Assembly (NCBI GenBank): GCA_024734495.1
Contig: JALMQS010000161.1
Coordinates: forward strand, 1,281,930 to 1,345,929
Length of the DNA stretch: 64,000 bases
Origin: Forficula auricularia
Taxonomy: Eukaryota > Arthropoda > Insecta > Dermaptera > Forficulidae
Direction of reading: 5' to 3'
Numbering within the stretch: position 1 is the first letter of the stretch; each line of letters begins with the position of its first letter. The notes below the pieces were generated by a model, which worked only from the letters and a program-made list of their open reading frames with translations, had not been told where the DNA came from and did not search any database. This document shows, piece by piece, positions 22,047-32,512 of the stretch. Position numbers and translations under genes: made by a program.

Positions 22047-22570
22047 ACCATACAGGGTATGGCCAAGTATTGTAATCGTGCATGAAAAAAGTGTTTTTTT
22101 TCCTTCTTTTTTTCGAAATATCTCAAAAACGGCTAAAATATTTTGATTTGGTCATAAAAATTGAAGATTTACGTTATTTCGTCATTGATCATATCTTAAG
22201 AACTTGACCAAATTAATGTGCTACCACCCCTAAGGTACCCTCTTTCCAATAAAACAAGAATCAATAAAATCGGTTCATAAACAAAGAAGTTATGCCTGAA
22301 CAAACATATCAAAAAAGGTCCAATACAAATGAAAAAAAACGGGTCCAATCGGAAACTAGACTGAACCCAATGCAAAAAAATCATCAAAATCGGTTCACAA
22401 TTGGCGGAGATATGAGGTAACATAGACACAAAAAAAAATCAGTCGAATTGAGAACCTCCTCCTTTTTTGGAAGTCGGTTAAAAATAGTTTCAGCAGTTTT
22501 TAAGATAATTCTAAAAAAAGAAGCAAAAAAATCACTTTTTTCATGCACGATTAAAATACTTACGTAAAAG
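22047..22570. mobile_element. B-end foldback split by a D fragment
   Basis: A forward B lead (22047-22144) is followed by a minus-strand D fragment (about 22180-22485) and then an inverted B lead (22486-22560). The B ends alone would form a small foldback with D inserted at its centre. Confidence 0.6.
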
Positions 22571-23234
22571 TAAAATGTGATAATTAAAAATTCATATATT
22601 AATACAGCTCAGTTTATTATTCAAATTTGGTTAATATCGATCAATTTTTGTTTGATTAAAATTAAATCAGTAAATCCAACCAGCGAACCACCACTCTTGG
22701 AAGGTAGGGTTGGGGTGGGGGGTTGGGGGGGGGGGGTTACTTTGCATTCCATTAGAAAATCTATTGATTGCTCACTTGGCACGTTTGACCTTTTCCTGCT
22801 TATGCATTCACTTATGGAGAAATCCCATTCTCAAGGTGCTAGTTAGAACAACTATAAACTATACCATATATGCCCGATAAAGTTTATTTATTTATTTTTC
22901 AAATTATGGATTATTTAAAAATTTTCATTTAGGAAAGTATCTCTATCTATCTATTTAAAAATAAAAATAAACAAATAAATAAATAAGAATAAATTATTTA
23001 AATAAATATATAAAAAATGAAAATTCTATCCAAGGGCTAGAATTTTCGTTTTTGACCCTCTCGCTCATTTTAGATGGTTAGTTTTTGCATTCCTAGCCTT
23101 TTTAGGGCCGAACATGTACGGACAGAACATGTATGCAAAATTTGGTTGAATTTGGTCGAAATAGCTAGACTTTTCATTTTTGATCCCTCCCACCTTTTTT
23201 GGTCTGATAATGTTTAAAATACTTTAAAAAAATA

Positions 23235-24216
23235 TTAGGTTGTTTCAAAAGTTTTGTCCGTTTTTATGAGTCTACTTTAAACTGTAATATCTTAGTGAAT
23301 ACTTATTCAATTTAATCGAAATAAGCGCCATTTGAATCAGTGCACTTTTGTCAACATAACGTAATTCGTTTAATTTTCGGACGGTGATTTGTGAAACGTG
23401 CGGGGACAGGTGTTGTCGTGGAGCAGGATCGGACCTCTTCTGTTGACCAGTGCCGGTGACGCAATTTTGGGTACATTTCTTCAATTTCCTCACAATAGGA
23501 CTCTGCTGTGATGGTTTGGCCCAGTTGCAGAAAGTTATAGTGAATCAAACCAGCCGCTGACCACCATACAGTAACCATGGACTTTTTTCGTGGGTTTTCG
23601 CCTTTGGGAAGTGCCTCAGGTTGCTCATCGGTGTCCAACCACCGTAGAGGATCCACTTTTCATCACACGTGACGATCCAACCCAAAAAAGGATCGTTTTG
23701 GTTGCGAAAAAGCAAAGAAGAACAGACCTCGAAACGTGACAATTTCTGTCGATCGTTCAAATCGTGGTGCACCTACTTTTCGAGCTTTTTGACCTTTCCA
23801 ATACGTTTTAAAACATCAAAAACCGCATGGGAGCTGACGGCCAGTTCTTTCGCCATACCACGCACCGTTTATGATAGGTCAGTCTCCATCAGGGTCCTCC
23901 TGGATTACTCTAGCTCGACCACTTCGGGGCTCATCTTCGAAGCTAAAATCTCCGGAACGAAATTTCGCAAACCAACATCGAACAGTGCGTTCATTAACAC
24001 TATCATTGCCAAATACCTGGTTAATTTTTCTGGCTGTTTCGGCAGCGCTTTGTTTCAATTAAAATTTGGGAAAAAAATGAACAGCATCAATGTATAGAGT
24101 AGAAAATTCTCTATCGATCAGTATATACCACGACACAGTAGAATAAATATTTATTGAGATATGGAGCTACAAAAACACATGACATTAAAACGGGCAAAAC
24201 TTTTGAAACAACCTAA
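23235..24216 (-). mobile_element. Mariner element, internally deleted
   Basis: Terminal inverted repeats start TTAGGTTGTTTCAAAAGTTT on both sides (the right copy ends AACAACCTAA at 24216) and extend about 34 bp with few differences. TA lies on each side (23233-23234 and 24217-24218). It is 982 bp, against about 1.3 kb for complete mariners. The missing DNA comes from the end of the transposase gene. Confidence 0.92.
23330..24090 (-). pseudogene. Mariner transposase, frameshifted, third Asp deleted
   Basis: Reading leftward, a decayed N-terminal region (24090-23770) precedes HHDLNDRQKLSRFEVCSSLL and NDPFLGWIVTCDEKWILY, the block around the first catalytic Asp. PKAKTHEKSPW and MVTVWWSAAGLIHYNFLQLG follow in a second frame. 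The second Asp block (LLHDN, then PHVSQIT) sits in a third frame near 23420. Homology ends at KLNELRY. The usual YSPDLSP region with the third catalytic Asp is absent, so the enzyme cannot be active even without the frameshifts. Confidence 0.9.
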
Positions 24217-24295
24217 TATGTTCTTTTCAAAAATATATTCAGTTTAAATTTTTTCATTTTTTTAAATGTGGTAGATCTTTATGCCCCACCCTGTA

Positions 24296-25398
24296 TATTA
24301 TGTGTTGACACTTTCCTATACTCAGAATCGAGAAAGATGTAGACTGGGTGCGGAGCAAGGGCGAATCCAGGAATTTTTTATGGGGAGGGGGGGGGGAGAA
24401 TGTATATAAGGTGCCCGATGTATATAAGATCTACTTTTTATCTCGGAAATGTGTCGCGATCGAAGCGGGGGGGGGGGTCAGAGACGCCGCCCCACACACA
24501 CACACACACTCGCATAGAACTTTATTTTCAATTTTAAAATTAAAAAAAAAATGTTTTACCGCCAAAAGACGAAGCGAGTCCGCGTTGATGATGATCATGA
24601 TGAAGAAAATGATTTTTCTCCACGATTCAGACGTTTTGAACCAAACGAGAAAAAATATTTTAAATTTTTTCTGTGAATTCAATACTAGGCTCGCCCGTGA
24701 GGCATATCGAATAAAAATCAAATCACAAATGTATTATTTATTTATTTATTTTTATTAACATAATGTATCAGATCTAAATCAGAGCTGCCAGTTAAAAAAA
24801 ATGTCTTTTAAGATAGATATATCTTTTTTTTTTTTTTTTTGCTTATTTTTGACCTCGTTTATTCTTAATCATATTTTCTCCCTCCCTATATTTGAATCGA
24901 CACGACAGAATTATGGGCCGCCTACCCTTAGCTTGGCCCTTAGGGCCTCGGGCTATTCAACGCCGCCCAGATTATATTTCCTCAACCCTCAAGAAGAGTT
25001 TCAAATATGCTAATCGATAACTCTGTAAAAAAACGTGCAGCGCATCCCTTTTAGAAAAAAAAAATCCTGATTTTTTTTTGTCCTAATATTTTAGACATTT
25101 TTAAGACAGCTTCACTTTGCAAGATTTCAATAGAACGGAAGTAAAAATTCGATTTGGCTGACTGAGCAAGCAGTCAAGTCCGTATAACAAGAGAAATTAT
25201 ATAATCAGATAATTTGATTTTTAAGAATTAGAGCATGAGAATTGAGCCCCCGCAGCTAAGAGTCAAATAAATAAAAGATAAAAGTATTGGAGATAATAAA
25301 TTTTTTATTTGCTCAAAAAAAAAAAAAAAATAACGTTGTTTAAAACAATTCTACACTTTTTTTAGAATTCTCAATTGAATATAAGACAATTTCAATTG
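24296..25398. other. Gene-free stretch
   Basis: 24355-24420 contains GGGCGAATCCAGGAATTTTT then G-runs, like the end of the hAT element at 48.6 kb. A (CA)n run is at 24492-24508. A frame of 41 residues at 24551-24676 has no recognised domain. Otherwise AT-rich. Confidence 0.4.
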
Positions 25399-25500
25399 TA
25401 CAGGGTGGGGCATAAAGATCTACAACATTTTGAAGAGATATAAAATAATGAAAAAATTTAACTAGAAAAAAACTGAATATATATATTTTTGAAAAGAAGA
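25399..25500. mobile_element. Family A left end, fragment
   Basis: TACAGGGTGGGGCATAAAGA and the adjoining A arm are present. The element breaks off near 25500 at AGGGGGCGGGTTTCG. Confidence 0.6.
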
Positions 25501-25801
25501 TATGTAGGGGGCGGGTTTCGCCACCTTGGCTCGTAGGGGTTAAATAACACACGTATTTATTATTAAAATGTATTAATTTACAAAAAAGGGATTATAGATA
25601 TTCTTCGTCTAGGGATTCGTCGTACAAACATCTTAACACATCAACTTTACATCGTAACATCAATTTAGTACATCAAATATCTATTTAGAACTGCGAATGA
25701 GCAAAGTGCTCAAACCATCTTGTATAATACACAAAACTATAAAGTGAAACTGAAACTATAAACTTATATCTATGCAATGCGATATCAGGCGGGCTCAATG
25801 T
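25501..25801. other. No gene seen
   Basis: Sequence between the A fragment and the Helitron-like copy. No element ends or coding domain were recognised. Confidence 0.4.
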
Positions 25802-25839
25802 AAAGTACCTGGAAGCACCGAGCGATGCTCGGTAACCTC

Positions 25840-26005
25840 TGACCCCCACACCCCCTCCCGAAACCATACACCTCGCCCCCAACACTACACCCCCACTCCA
25901 CCCCCACCTCACCCCAACCGCCACTCCCACCCCCGGACCCCCCACAACTGCACCCCACCTCCTGCACCCCCACATCCATCCCCACTCCCCGACCCAGTTT
26001 TTGAA
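25840..26005. repeat. G/C-skewed minisatellite
   Basis: Runs of CCCCCAC/CCCCACC on the plus strand. Equivalent arrays occur at 17500-17640, 38475-38600 and 41400-41545, always inside element I near its hairpin end. Open frames here on both strands reflect composition. Confidence 0.75.
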
Positions 26006-26544
26006 TTTCTATCTTTCTAATGGTCCACATATTATGTGTATATTTGTTTACTCGTACACCAATTTGCCCACATTCGTTCATATTGATAAACATTATAAAA
26101 AATACAAGAAAATAATAATAAAAAAATAATCGTATAGGATCTGAAATAAAAACATAAAATTAAAAAAAATCTGTGCGTCTCGGGCCGTGCGACAGAAGTG
26201 ATAACTTTCACCAAACAAGTATTTTTTAGGAAGACAATTGCAAGGATAATTGCCCGGAGAAAAAAGAATTGAATATTTAATTATAATTAGAAGAGTGGGG
26301 GGGGGGCAAAGGAATAATTATTAATATATATGATGTTTTTAGATTTAAAATTAATTATTGTCTTTCTTTCAGCTTAATTCAATTATACATATTTCAAATT
26401 TGCCGCGCCGCAATATATCTAATAAATTATATTTATTAAATACATAGCTATATATAATATATTCAATTATTTCCACACTTATAATAAAGTCTAATTCAAA
26501 AATATTCATTTTAGTAAAATTAAAAAGCAAGGATTTTTATAATA

Positions 26545-26620
26545 GTTCTTTGGTCCAATGGTAGACTGTCGGCCTCAGATGCAAGAGGTCCCAGGTTCTA
26601 ATACGACTTCCGGCGAATCA
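26545..26620 (+). other. Degenerate tRNA-like sequence
   Basis: TTTGGTCCAATGGTAGACTG resembles an A-box and CAGGTTCTAATACG a B-box. The acceptor and T stems do not pair, so this is a SINE head or tRNA pseudogene rather than a working tRNA. Confidence 0.35.
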
Positions 26621-27475
26621 TTTTTTTTTCTTGAGATTTTCATCTATCAATAATTACTTTAATTAAGAAAAAATCAATTAAGATGAATTTTGATGAGGTC
26701 CAGACCTAGCCAGATCGTTTTTTCATCCTCAAAACTTGTTAATAGATTTTGTTTCATCAAAATCGGTAGGGCCGTTTTCAAAATAGAACCAAGATACAAA
26801 TATATAAATAAATATATATATATAATAAATATACAATTTTTGCTCGTTTAATAAGAATAGATATCTATGAACTTGGTTTCCTCTGACTGTTTCCGTCCAA
26901 CATCTGAACACAGAGCATTGCTCTGGGAACTCGGCTACCCTGCTGGCGAGACAACGGCTGCGACAACCACATACTGCTAACCAGATGCCCTTTCGCAAGT
27001 ATGAAGGCACCAGCAAGGCTGTCCTATTTTAAAGTAAGTATGTTTTTCATTATTTCATTGGCATATGGGCGAACACATATATATTGAGACATCATTCTTA
27101 TTTTTAAAAAGCATTGAACTTCAATTACATTTAACCAATTGTTCTTTTAAGGGCTACCTTATTATTTTAAAAGCATTTTCATCAATAGTCGTTATAATGG
27201 CTGCAATAGTCTTTTTAAGGACTAACTCTGTTTAAATATATGTGTTTGCTTCTCCTTTTAATTTTAATTCCTACAGATAAAATATTTTTTTTTAAATGTG
27301 TTTTAAAATGTGAAAAAAATGGGGGGGGGAAATTTCTAGCCCTTTCGACCAAACTCAACCAAATTTTGTATACATATTCTGTGGACCCCCAGAAGCCTAG
27401 AAATGCAAAAACTAACCACCACAAAAATAAGGGGAGGGTCAAAATGAAAATTCTAGCCCTTTCGACACTTAATTT

Positions 27476-28194
27476 TCTCAATGTTAAGGAGACTATCTAT
27501 TGTAATTCAATAATTATGATCTTTAAAATAAGGAACAATTTAGCACCAAAATATTTACTAGAAAAATTAAAATATACAAATGTAGGGGTTATGATTTGAG
27601 AAGTGGGGAAAATTTCAAAATTGATGTTTGCAGGACAAATAAAAAATTTAAAACTTTTTTTTTTTTTTAATGCAATCGAATGGAAGAAGGGGTGCACCAG
27701 TAAAGATGCAGCTCCTATGGATCTCGAAAGACCCTTGCATTACCGAAGAGAAGGGAAAGTTGATTAAGTGAGAGGGTTTATTCTACAGGGGTTTGTCGGA
27801 ATACAATAAAGTGCCAATTGAGATCAAGAATGCCAGGGGAATTCATGAATTCAAGAATCGATTGTAAAAAATTGTAATTTCGAAAAGATGATCTTCTTGT
27901 GATATCTCCACCAAAATGATAATACTAAGTTGTGATATACTTTGTGTTGTTTGCTGTATTATTATTATAAAGTTTATATGTATAGTATTATAATATTATT
28001 GTTATAGTATTTGTCATGTATGGTTTAGTATTGTGTGTTTATTATTGTTATAATATCTGTATTCTATTGTATTATTGTTGTACATTATTATTGTAATGTT
28101 TTATATTGTATTGTATTGTTAACTTTTATTATTGTATATTATTATTGTATATGTATAGCTGAAAAATAGCTAACAAAGAAATGATTATTATTAT
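27476..28194 (+). mobile_element. 5'-truncated LINE ending in (ATT)n
   Basis: A decayed frame reads IIMIFKIRNNLAPKYL, then YDLRSGENFKIDVCRTNKK. After a nested insert it continues LFYRGLSEYNKVPIEIKNAR then GIHEFKNRL (27778-27867). This is the standard C-terminus of a LINE polymerase (P-x-Y-L ... R-x-G ... Y-N-x-L-P-x-x-I). A T/A-rich 3' untranslated region ends in (ATT)n near 28190. The clade is not resolved. Confidence 0.65.
27652..27777 (-). mobile_element. LINE family 1, 3' end only
   Basis: A poly-T run at 27657-27670, then AATGCAATCGAATGGAAG and the family 1 3' sequence to AGTGAGAGG. About 125 bp, inserted in reverse within the LINE at 27476-28194. A clear case of severe 5' truncation. 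Confidence 0.8.
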
Positions 28195-28427
28195 TAAAAT
28201 TTGGTTAGTTTTTGAATTTCTAGTCTTCTGGTGGTCCACAGAATATGTATACAAAATTTTGTTGAGTTTGGTAGAAAGATCTAGAATTTTCATTTTTGAC
28301 CCCCCCCTCCCCCTTGTTGTGTGATAATGTTTAAAACACATTAAAAAATATATATATATATGTATGTTCTTTTCAAAAATATATTCAGTTTTTTCTAGTT
28401 AATTTTTTTCATTTTTTTATACCTCTT

Positions 28428-28618
28428 TTTTTATAATGATATTGATACAAGAAGAAGTTGCACCAAGAAAGTACAACCTCTGTAGTCCGTGGTGGACCTT
28501 GTAACGTGAAGATAAGGGGAGATTTAGGGATTGGGTAGCATGTTGAAGGTACATCTGTGGATGCTAGTCTTGAAAGATTGAAGGTTATAGTTGCTGGAAA
28601 GACGGTCGGGGGAAGAGA
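28428..28618 (-). mobile_element. LINE 3' end fragment
   Basis: The minus strand ends with ATTATAAAAAAA. It shares about 100 bp with 18239-18345. Its upstream part (AGACCGTC... on the minus strand) resembles the SIFPSTYNLQ-coding region of LINE family 1. It lies inside the A-family right arm. Confidence 0.6.
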
Positions 28619-28653
28619 TTCAAAATATGGTAGATCTTTATGGCCCACTCTGT

Positions 28654-29127
28654 ATTTAAGAATTTTTTTTTCAATTAAATATTAAAAAATTTCACTTGAA
28701 ATTCAGAATATGTAAATTGTATTTCAGAAAATAAACATATAATTGAATTAGAACTTGTCAGTATAGCATGTCAGATGTGTTTTTTCCTGAGGGTCGAACT
28801 AACATGCCCGGAAAGTGTGTTAATAACTGGGTTCAATTCCTGAGGGACGAATCCTCTGATAATGCAATATAAAAATATTTCAATTAATATCAAAGAAATT
28901 AAGACCAGATAAATTAAATTATTTTCATATACTATATAATTCGATTGTAACCGCAAATTGTATTTTTGAAGAAATTCCATCTTTTTTTTTCAAAAAGAGA
29001 TACTCATTCTCTGCTTTAATTACATTATTATTTTAAAACCCACCAATGTTCAGGGTCAAAAAATCAAGAAGCCTCCTGGACAGCAAGATTCCCGACAAAG
29101 GCGGACTTCTCAGCTAGATAAAGAAAG
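28654..29127. other. No gene; possible SINE head
   Basis: 28785-28850 includes GGGTTCAATTCCTGAGG, a B-box-like string. No convincing A-box partner was found. The remainder is AT-rich. Confidence 0.3.
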
Positions 29128-29237
29128 AAATTATTTCATGTTCTTTTCAAAAATATATTAAGTTTTTTCTAGTTAAAATTTTTCATTTTTTTATACCACT
29201 TCAAAATGTGGTAGATCTTTATGCCGCATCCTGTATA
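29128..29237. mobile_element. Family A right end, fragment
   Basis: TTCTTTTCAAAAATATATT through GTGGTAGATCTTTATGCC to CCTGTATA. Confidence 0.6.
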
Positions 29238-29339
29238 GGTCTTTGACGAAAATCACAGAAAATTATAAAAAAAAAATCACAAAATCAATGCATATAAGAA
29301 CACAACAAAAAATAAGGTAGTAGTTAATTTTTCGGGAAG

Positions 29340-29555
29340 ATTAGCTAGCTATACACGCGGAGTTAGTATAGTATGGATATACTCCTAGGAGTAGGAGACA
29401 TGAGGCCCAGATTGCTCTTTATAGAGTATTTTTTTTTATTAAATTTTTATTGAATGATTTTATTTATATATTTCGATGTTTACCTCAACATTCAGGGGCG
29501 GGGGGGGGTCAAAACCCTAACTCCTCCGCTGGCTACGGCCATGATACCTATATAT
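29340..29555 (-). repeat. Repeat L, copy 1
   Basis: Inverse of 31312-31512. Shared landmarks are CTCCTAGGAGTAGGAGACAT, TCGATGTTTACCTCAACAT, a G-run, and CTGGCTACGGCCATGATACC. The G-rich GGCCGTAGCCAG(C)GG end is typical of insect DNA-transposon termini; class inferred. Confidence 0.6.
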
Positions 29556-29639
29556 AATGAATGTAAATATGTATATAACAGTACTTATATTTAGTTTCTT
29601 TCTTAGAAACTATAGTTTCCAAGGTTTGACCTTCAAAAT

Positions 29640-30210
29640 CAACCTTTTAATAAGAAATATTTTATCTATTATTTCTCAGAGGTTCAAATACCTGATTGGA
29701 TAAATTCGTAAATTCGTTTTTGTTGTAATAGCAAGCTGGTCATATAATAAAAGATCCTTTTTTTTATTATTATTTGAGATTCTAGTCATTATTATTTCGA
29801 CTGACTATATTGCTCGGCTTCTAGTTCGGATCAAATTTAGGATCATTAAGATTCAAGAAGGGTTTTGTTTACTACCCTTTGGTTCACCAGATGTCAGTGA
29901 CCTGCAGAAATATTTATTAGCCAATTCAGGTATAAAATCGAATTTCAAATCAAATCAACTTGACAGCCTCTCTTTGTTTGCTTATGATATATATTCTCAT
30001 TAATTCAGGTGAAAACAGTGGTGGAAGTTTATTATCCCTCCACAAAATATTATTTGGGTCTATATTACAAAAAATATAAATTTTTACCATCTCTTGTTTT
30101 GATTAAAACCGTTTATTATTTGGCCAGCGCTTGGTATAACAACAAAACCCATTTATCTATATCCAATCAGGTATTTGAGCCCATGAGAAATAACAGATAA
30201 AATATTGCAG
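29640..30210. repeat. Weak palindrome (ATACCTGATTGGA arms)
   Basis: TATCTATTATTTCTCA and AAATACCTGATTGGATA near 29665-29703 are matched in inverse by 30158-30200. The interior is AT-rich without a gene. Possibly a decayed foldback element. Confidence 0.4.
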
Positions 30211-30270
30211 ATGATTTGATCCTTCTGGTGGATACCCCAATTAAGCTGTAAATGAAGCTTAATAGACTTA

Positions 30271-30458
30271 GGGCCAGTTGTATGTCGCAAAGTAAATGCT
30301 TTTTACCACTAACACAGGGTAGATGGTAAATGGAGATGACCAATCAGATGACAGGAACTTTCAGTGTCTGGCATCTGATTGGTCATCCCAGTCCCTCCAT
30401 TTACCATCTACCCTGTGTTAGTGGTAAAAGCATTTACTTTGCGACATACAACCGGCCC
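30271..30458. mobile_element. PIF/Harbinger-type MITE
   Basis: 188 bp with TIRs starting GGGCCAGTTGTATGTCGC (inverse ends GCGACATACAACCGGCCC) and about 75-bp arms including CATTTACCATCTACCCTGTG. TTA lies on each side (30268-30270 and 30459-30461), the 3-bp duplication used by PIF/Harbinger elements. It is non-coding. Confidence 0.88.
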
Positions 30459-30461
30459 TTA

Positions 30462-31016
30462 GAGTAGATGGACGCTGCAAATTTGTATGCTGCAGCAAAA
30501 GAATTGGTAAAAGTTTACAAAGACGATTTAGAAGCGAAATCATCAAAGATTTTTCCTTAAAAAAGCTCGCAAGGTACCATTCGTATGATAGGCTATAATT
30601 TAAAAAGTTTATTAAAATATTTTTAAACCTATTTGAAAAATAATTAGGGCCCTCCACTGCTTTGTTGCCCCAGGGCCGTGCACACCTCTAAATCCGGCAC
30701 TGGGACTATTACCAGTGGTTTCCGAAACTGTCTAGTAAATCAATAAAATAAATAATGTTAATTAACTGAAATTAATCCATTTGCTTAATATGTGCAACTA
30801 AATAAACGCTAAAATTTATAAAATTAAATTATTTCTTTAGTTAGAGTTTCTTAATATCACAAGATTTCTCTATTGATTAAATAACAAAACAATCTTAAGG
30901 TAGTTGTTTCGCGACAATACTAGCAAAAATTAATGCTAGAGTATATATAATAGAACAGACAGTAAGGATTCATAATTCATAATCCCAAAACTTTTTGCTG
31001 TTCGAAAACCGCGTGT
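30462..31016. other. No gene seen
   Basis: AT-rich spacer. GGGCCGTGCACACCTCTAA at 30673 resembles hAT-type debris but no paired end was found. Confidence 0.35.
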
Positions 31017-31017
31017 T

Positions 31018-31317
31018 TCATGTAAAGAAGTTTTTAAGGGGGATAATTGATTTCATCTCAACTGAACAGACACCGTGATAGTATCTGTAGTACAGGGAAA
31101 GGGCAGAAACGGCTCTTCGGTGAGCCAGGAAGTCGAGTGAGTTGGTTAAAGCCGGGTCTCCTATTAGTTTAATTGCTCGCTTCTGAATCACATCTAGTGA
31201 AGCAAGAGCATGCTTGGAGGCCCCTCTCCACAGATGAGAACCATATTCGAGACAGGGACGAATTTGAGCCTTACACAGTGTAAGAAGTTGACTGTGAGTA
31301 AAATAGCGTCTATATAT
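31018..31317 (-). pseudogene. LINE polymerase C-terminal fragment, diverged family 1 relative
   Basis: The minus-strand frame reads QLLTLCKAQIRPCLEYGSHL, WRGASKHALASLDVIQKRAI and LAHRRAVSALSLYYRYYHGV, co-linear with LINE family 1 but clearly divergent, so it is a separate subfamily. It is cut at its 5' side where repeat L begins (about 31318), and at its 3' side near 31018 with no tail. Only the C-terminal domain is present. Confidence 0.75.
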
Positions 31318-31512
31318 AGGTATCATGGCCGTAGCCAGCGGGAGGGGGGTAGATTAAGGTTTAACCCCCCCCATACCAGAAATGTTGAGGTAAACATCGA
31401 AATATATAAATGAAACATTCAATAAAAATTTATTAAATAAAATACTCTGATAAAAAAAAGTGCAATCTGGGCACCATGTCTCCTACTCTAGGAGTATATC
31501 CAAACTCCCACT
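31312..31512 (+). repeat. Repeat L, copy 2
   Basis: Starts AGGTATCATGGCCGTAGCC, has a G-run and C-run, GTTGAGGTAAACATCGA, and CTCCTACTCTAGGAGTATA. It is inverted relative to copy 1. About 1.75 kb separates the two. Confidence 0.6.
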
Positions 31513-31679
31513 ATAGTTTCTAAAAAATAAAATATATGAGTGGTTCAATAAAATGATTTACCAGTTTATCCTACTACATCTATATTACCTGAAGATCTTA
31601 TAGATATGACTAAAATATATAAACTGCTTCAAACTTAAGCTCTCTTCGAAGAAAAATTGATAATAAATTAAGTGGATTA

Positions 31680-32431
31680 CTTACTTACTTACTTACTTCC
31701 TGTGGCCGAACAACATTTCCAATGTTTTAGCCTCCTCTATAATGCCTCGCCATCTTGTCCTATCCCGTGCTATAGAGTTCCAATTTCCTTGAGTACCCAA
31801 CTCTTCAAGATCTCTGGTTACATTGTCCATCCATCTTTGCCGTGGTCTACCTGGTGGTCTTCTTCCTATCGGTTTTGCTACGTAGATCCTGCTGATAGCT
31901 TGATCTTCATCATCATGCATCACATGTCCCAACCAAGCCAGCCTTCGTGATCTTATACAGCTCGTGATGTAAGGCTGCCCTGTTAATTCTCTCACTTCCC
32001 TTGCACTTCTAAACCTCCATTCGCCGGTAACACTATCTCTAATCATTCCACTTATTCTCTTCAAGATCTTGTTTTCGAAGGACATTAGATTTTTCTGATC
32101 AGATAGGGTCATGGTCCATGTCTCACACCCATAGAGCACCACCGGTCGAATAATGGCGTTGTAGATTTTAATTTTAATTTTTCTTGAGAGATTTTTATTT
32201 TTGAGCAGGCTATTTAAGGCTGCCGCACAACGGTTTCCTTTCATTATTCGAGTCTGAATTTCCTTGCCTACTTCATTCTTTGTTGTTATAAGAGTCCCTA
32301 AATAAGCAAAATCATCAGCATACTCGTATCTGGCATCCTCACATCTCAAGCTATTGTTGTCATTGTTGCTAAGTCTTGATACTTTCATTGCTTCAAAGTG
32401 CAGTACTGCTGTTTAAGCCAATAAGTGAAAG
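31680..32431 (-). mobile_element. RTE-like LINE, 5'-truncated, with 15-bp target duplication
   Basis: Perfect flanking duplication AAATTAAGTGGATTA at 31665-31679 and 32432-32446. The 3' end (left on the plus strand) is a (GTAA)n tail, a short tandem tail as found in RTE-type elements rather than poly(A). The single frame inside is nearly undamaged, so insertion appears fairly recent. Confidence 0.9.
31693..32388 (-). CDS. RTE-like LINE polymerase C-terminal domain (partial)
   Basis: 231 residues without a stop. Near the start, YEYADDFAYLGTLIT followed by EVGKEIQTRIMKGNRC is the connector after the polymerase palm. KIKIYNAIIRPVVLYGCETW and FENKILKRISGMIRD follow. The C-terminal part has RRLAWLGHVMHDDE, GRRPPGRPRQRWMDNV and WNSIARDRTRWRGIIEEAKT, a layout shared by RTE-like LINEs. 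The FADD-containing palm and the endonuclease are absent owing to 5' truncation, so the frame is a remnant, though intact. The first Met is simply the first ATG in the retained part. Confidence 0.85.
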   Translation of the reverse strand: MKVSRLSNNDNNSLRCEDARYEYADDFAYLGTLITTKNEVGKEIQTRIMKGNRCAAALNSLLKNKNLSRKIKIKIYNAIIRPVVLYGCETWTMTLSDQKNLMSFENKILKRISGMIRDSVTGEWRFRSAREVRELTGQPYITSCIRSRRLAWLGHVMHDDEDQAISRIYVAKPIGRRPPGRPRQRWMDNVTRDLEELGTQGNWNSIARDRTRWRGIIEEAKTLEMLFGHRK

Positions 32432-32512
32432 AAATTAAGTGGATTATAAATTAAAAATATTCACTGTCAAAAAACTTATCTAATTAATACAAGAAAAGAG
32501 TAAAGTTACATT

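Larger units (their letters stand above)
23015..24295. mobile_element. Family A element split by a mariner
   Basis: A-type units in reverse orientation (23015-23232) are followed by the A right arm (CTTTTCAAAAATATATTCAG) and end GCCCCACCCTGTATA at 24281-24295. The mariner at 23235-24216 lies within the arm. Removing it with one TA restores the arm seen at 28350-28420. Confidence 0.8.
25802..26861 (-). mobile_element. Helitron-like element I, copy 2
   Basis: The minus strand starts TCTATTCTTATTAAACGAGC at 26861 (host A before it). It ends with a perfect hairpin, CCGAGC-ATC-GCTCGG (25817-25831), about 15 bases before the terminus CCAGGTACTT. A G-rich minisatellite (25840-26000) sits just inside the hairpin. 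A tRNA-like insert lies at 26545-26620. No replication-helicase gene is present, so it is non-autonomous if truly a Helitron. Confidence 0.6.
27230..28653. mobile_element. Family A element with nested LINE insertions
   Basis: A-type units lie at 27330-27475 (forward) and 28195-28310 (reverse). The right arm runs to 28427 and resumes at 28619, ending GGCCCACTCTGTAT. One LINE (27476-28194) interrupts the units. A LINE 3' fragment (28428-28618) interrupts the right arm between TTTTATACCTC and TTCAAAATATGGTAGATC. Confidence 0.7.

Noticed and set aside
24551..24676. Charged 41-residue frame (KRVRVDDDHDEENDFSPRFR) as an exon
   Set aside because: Suggestive composition but too short, with no flanking exon or homologous copy visible.
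25685..26093. Gly/Val-rich and Pro/Thr-rich frames over the C-rich array (also at 38.4 and 41.4 kb)
   Set aside because: They arise from a G/C-skewed minisatellite open in several frames and are not conserved between copies.
26545..26620. Functional tRNA gene
   Set aside because: A- and B-box-like strings are present but acceptor and T stems do not pair.
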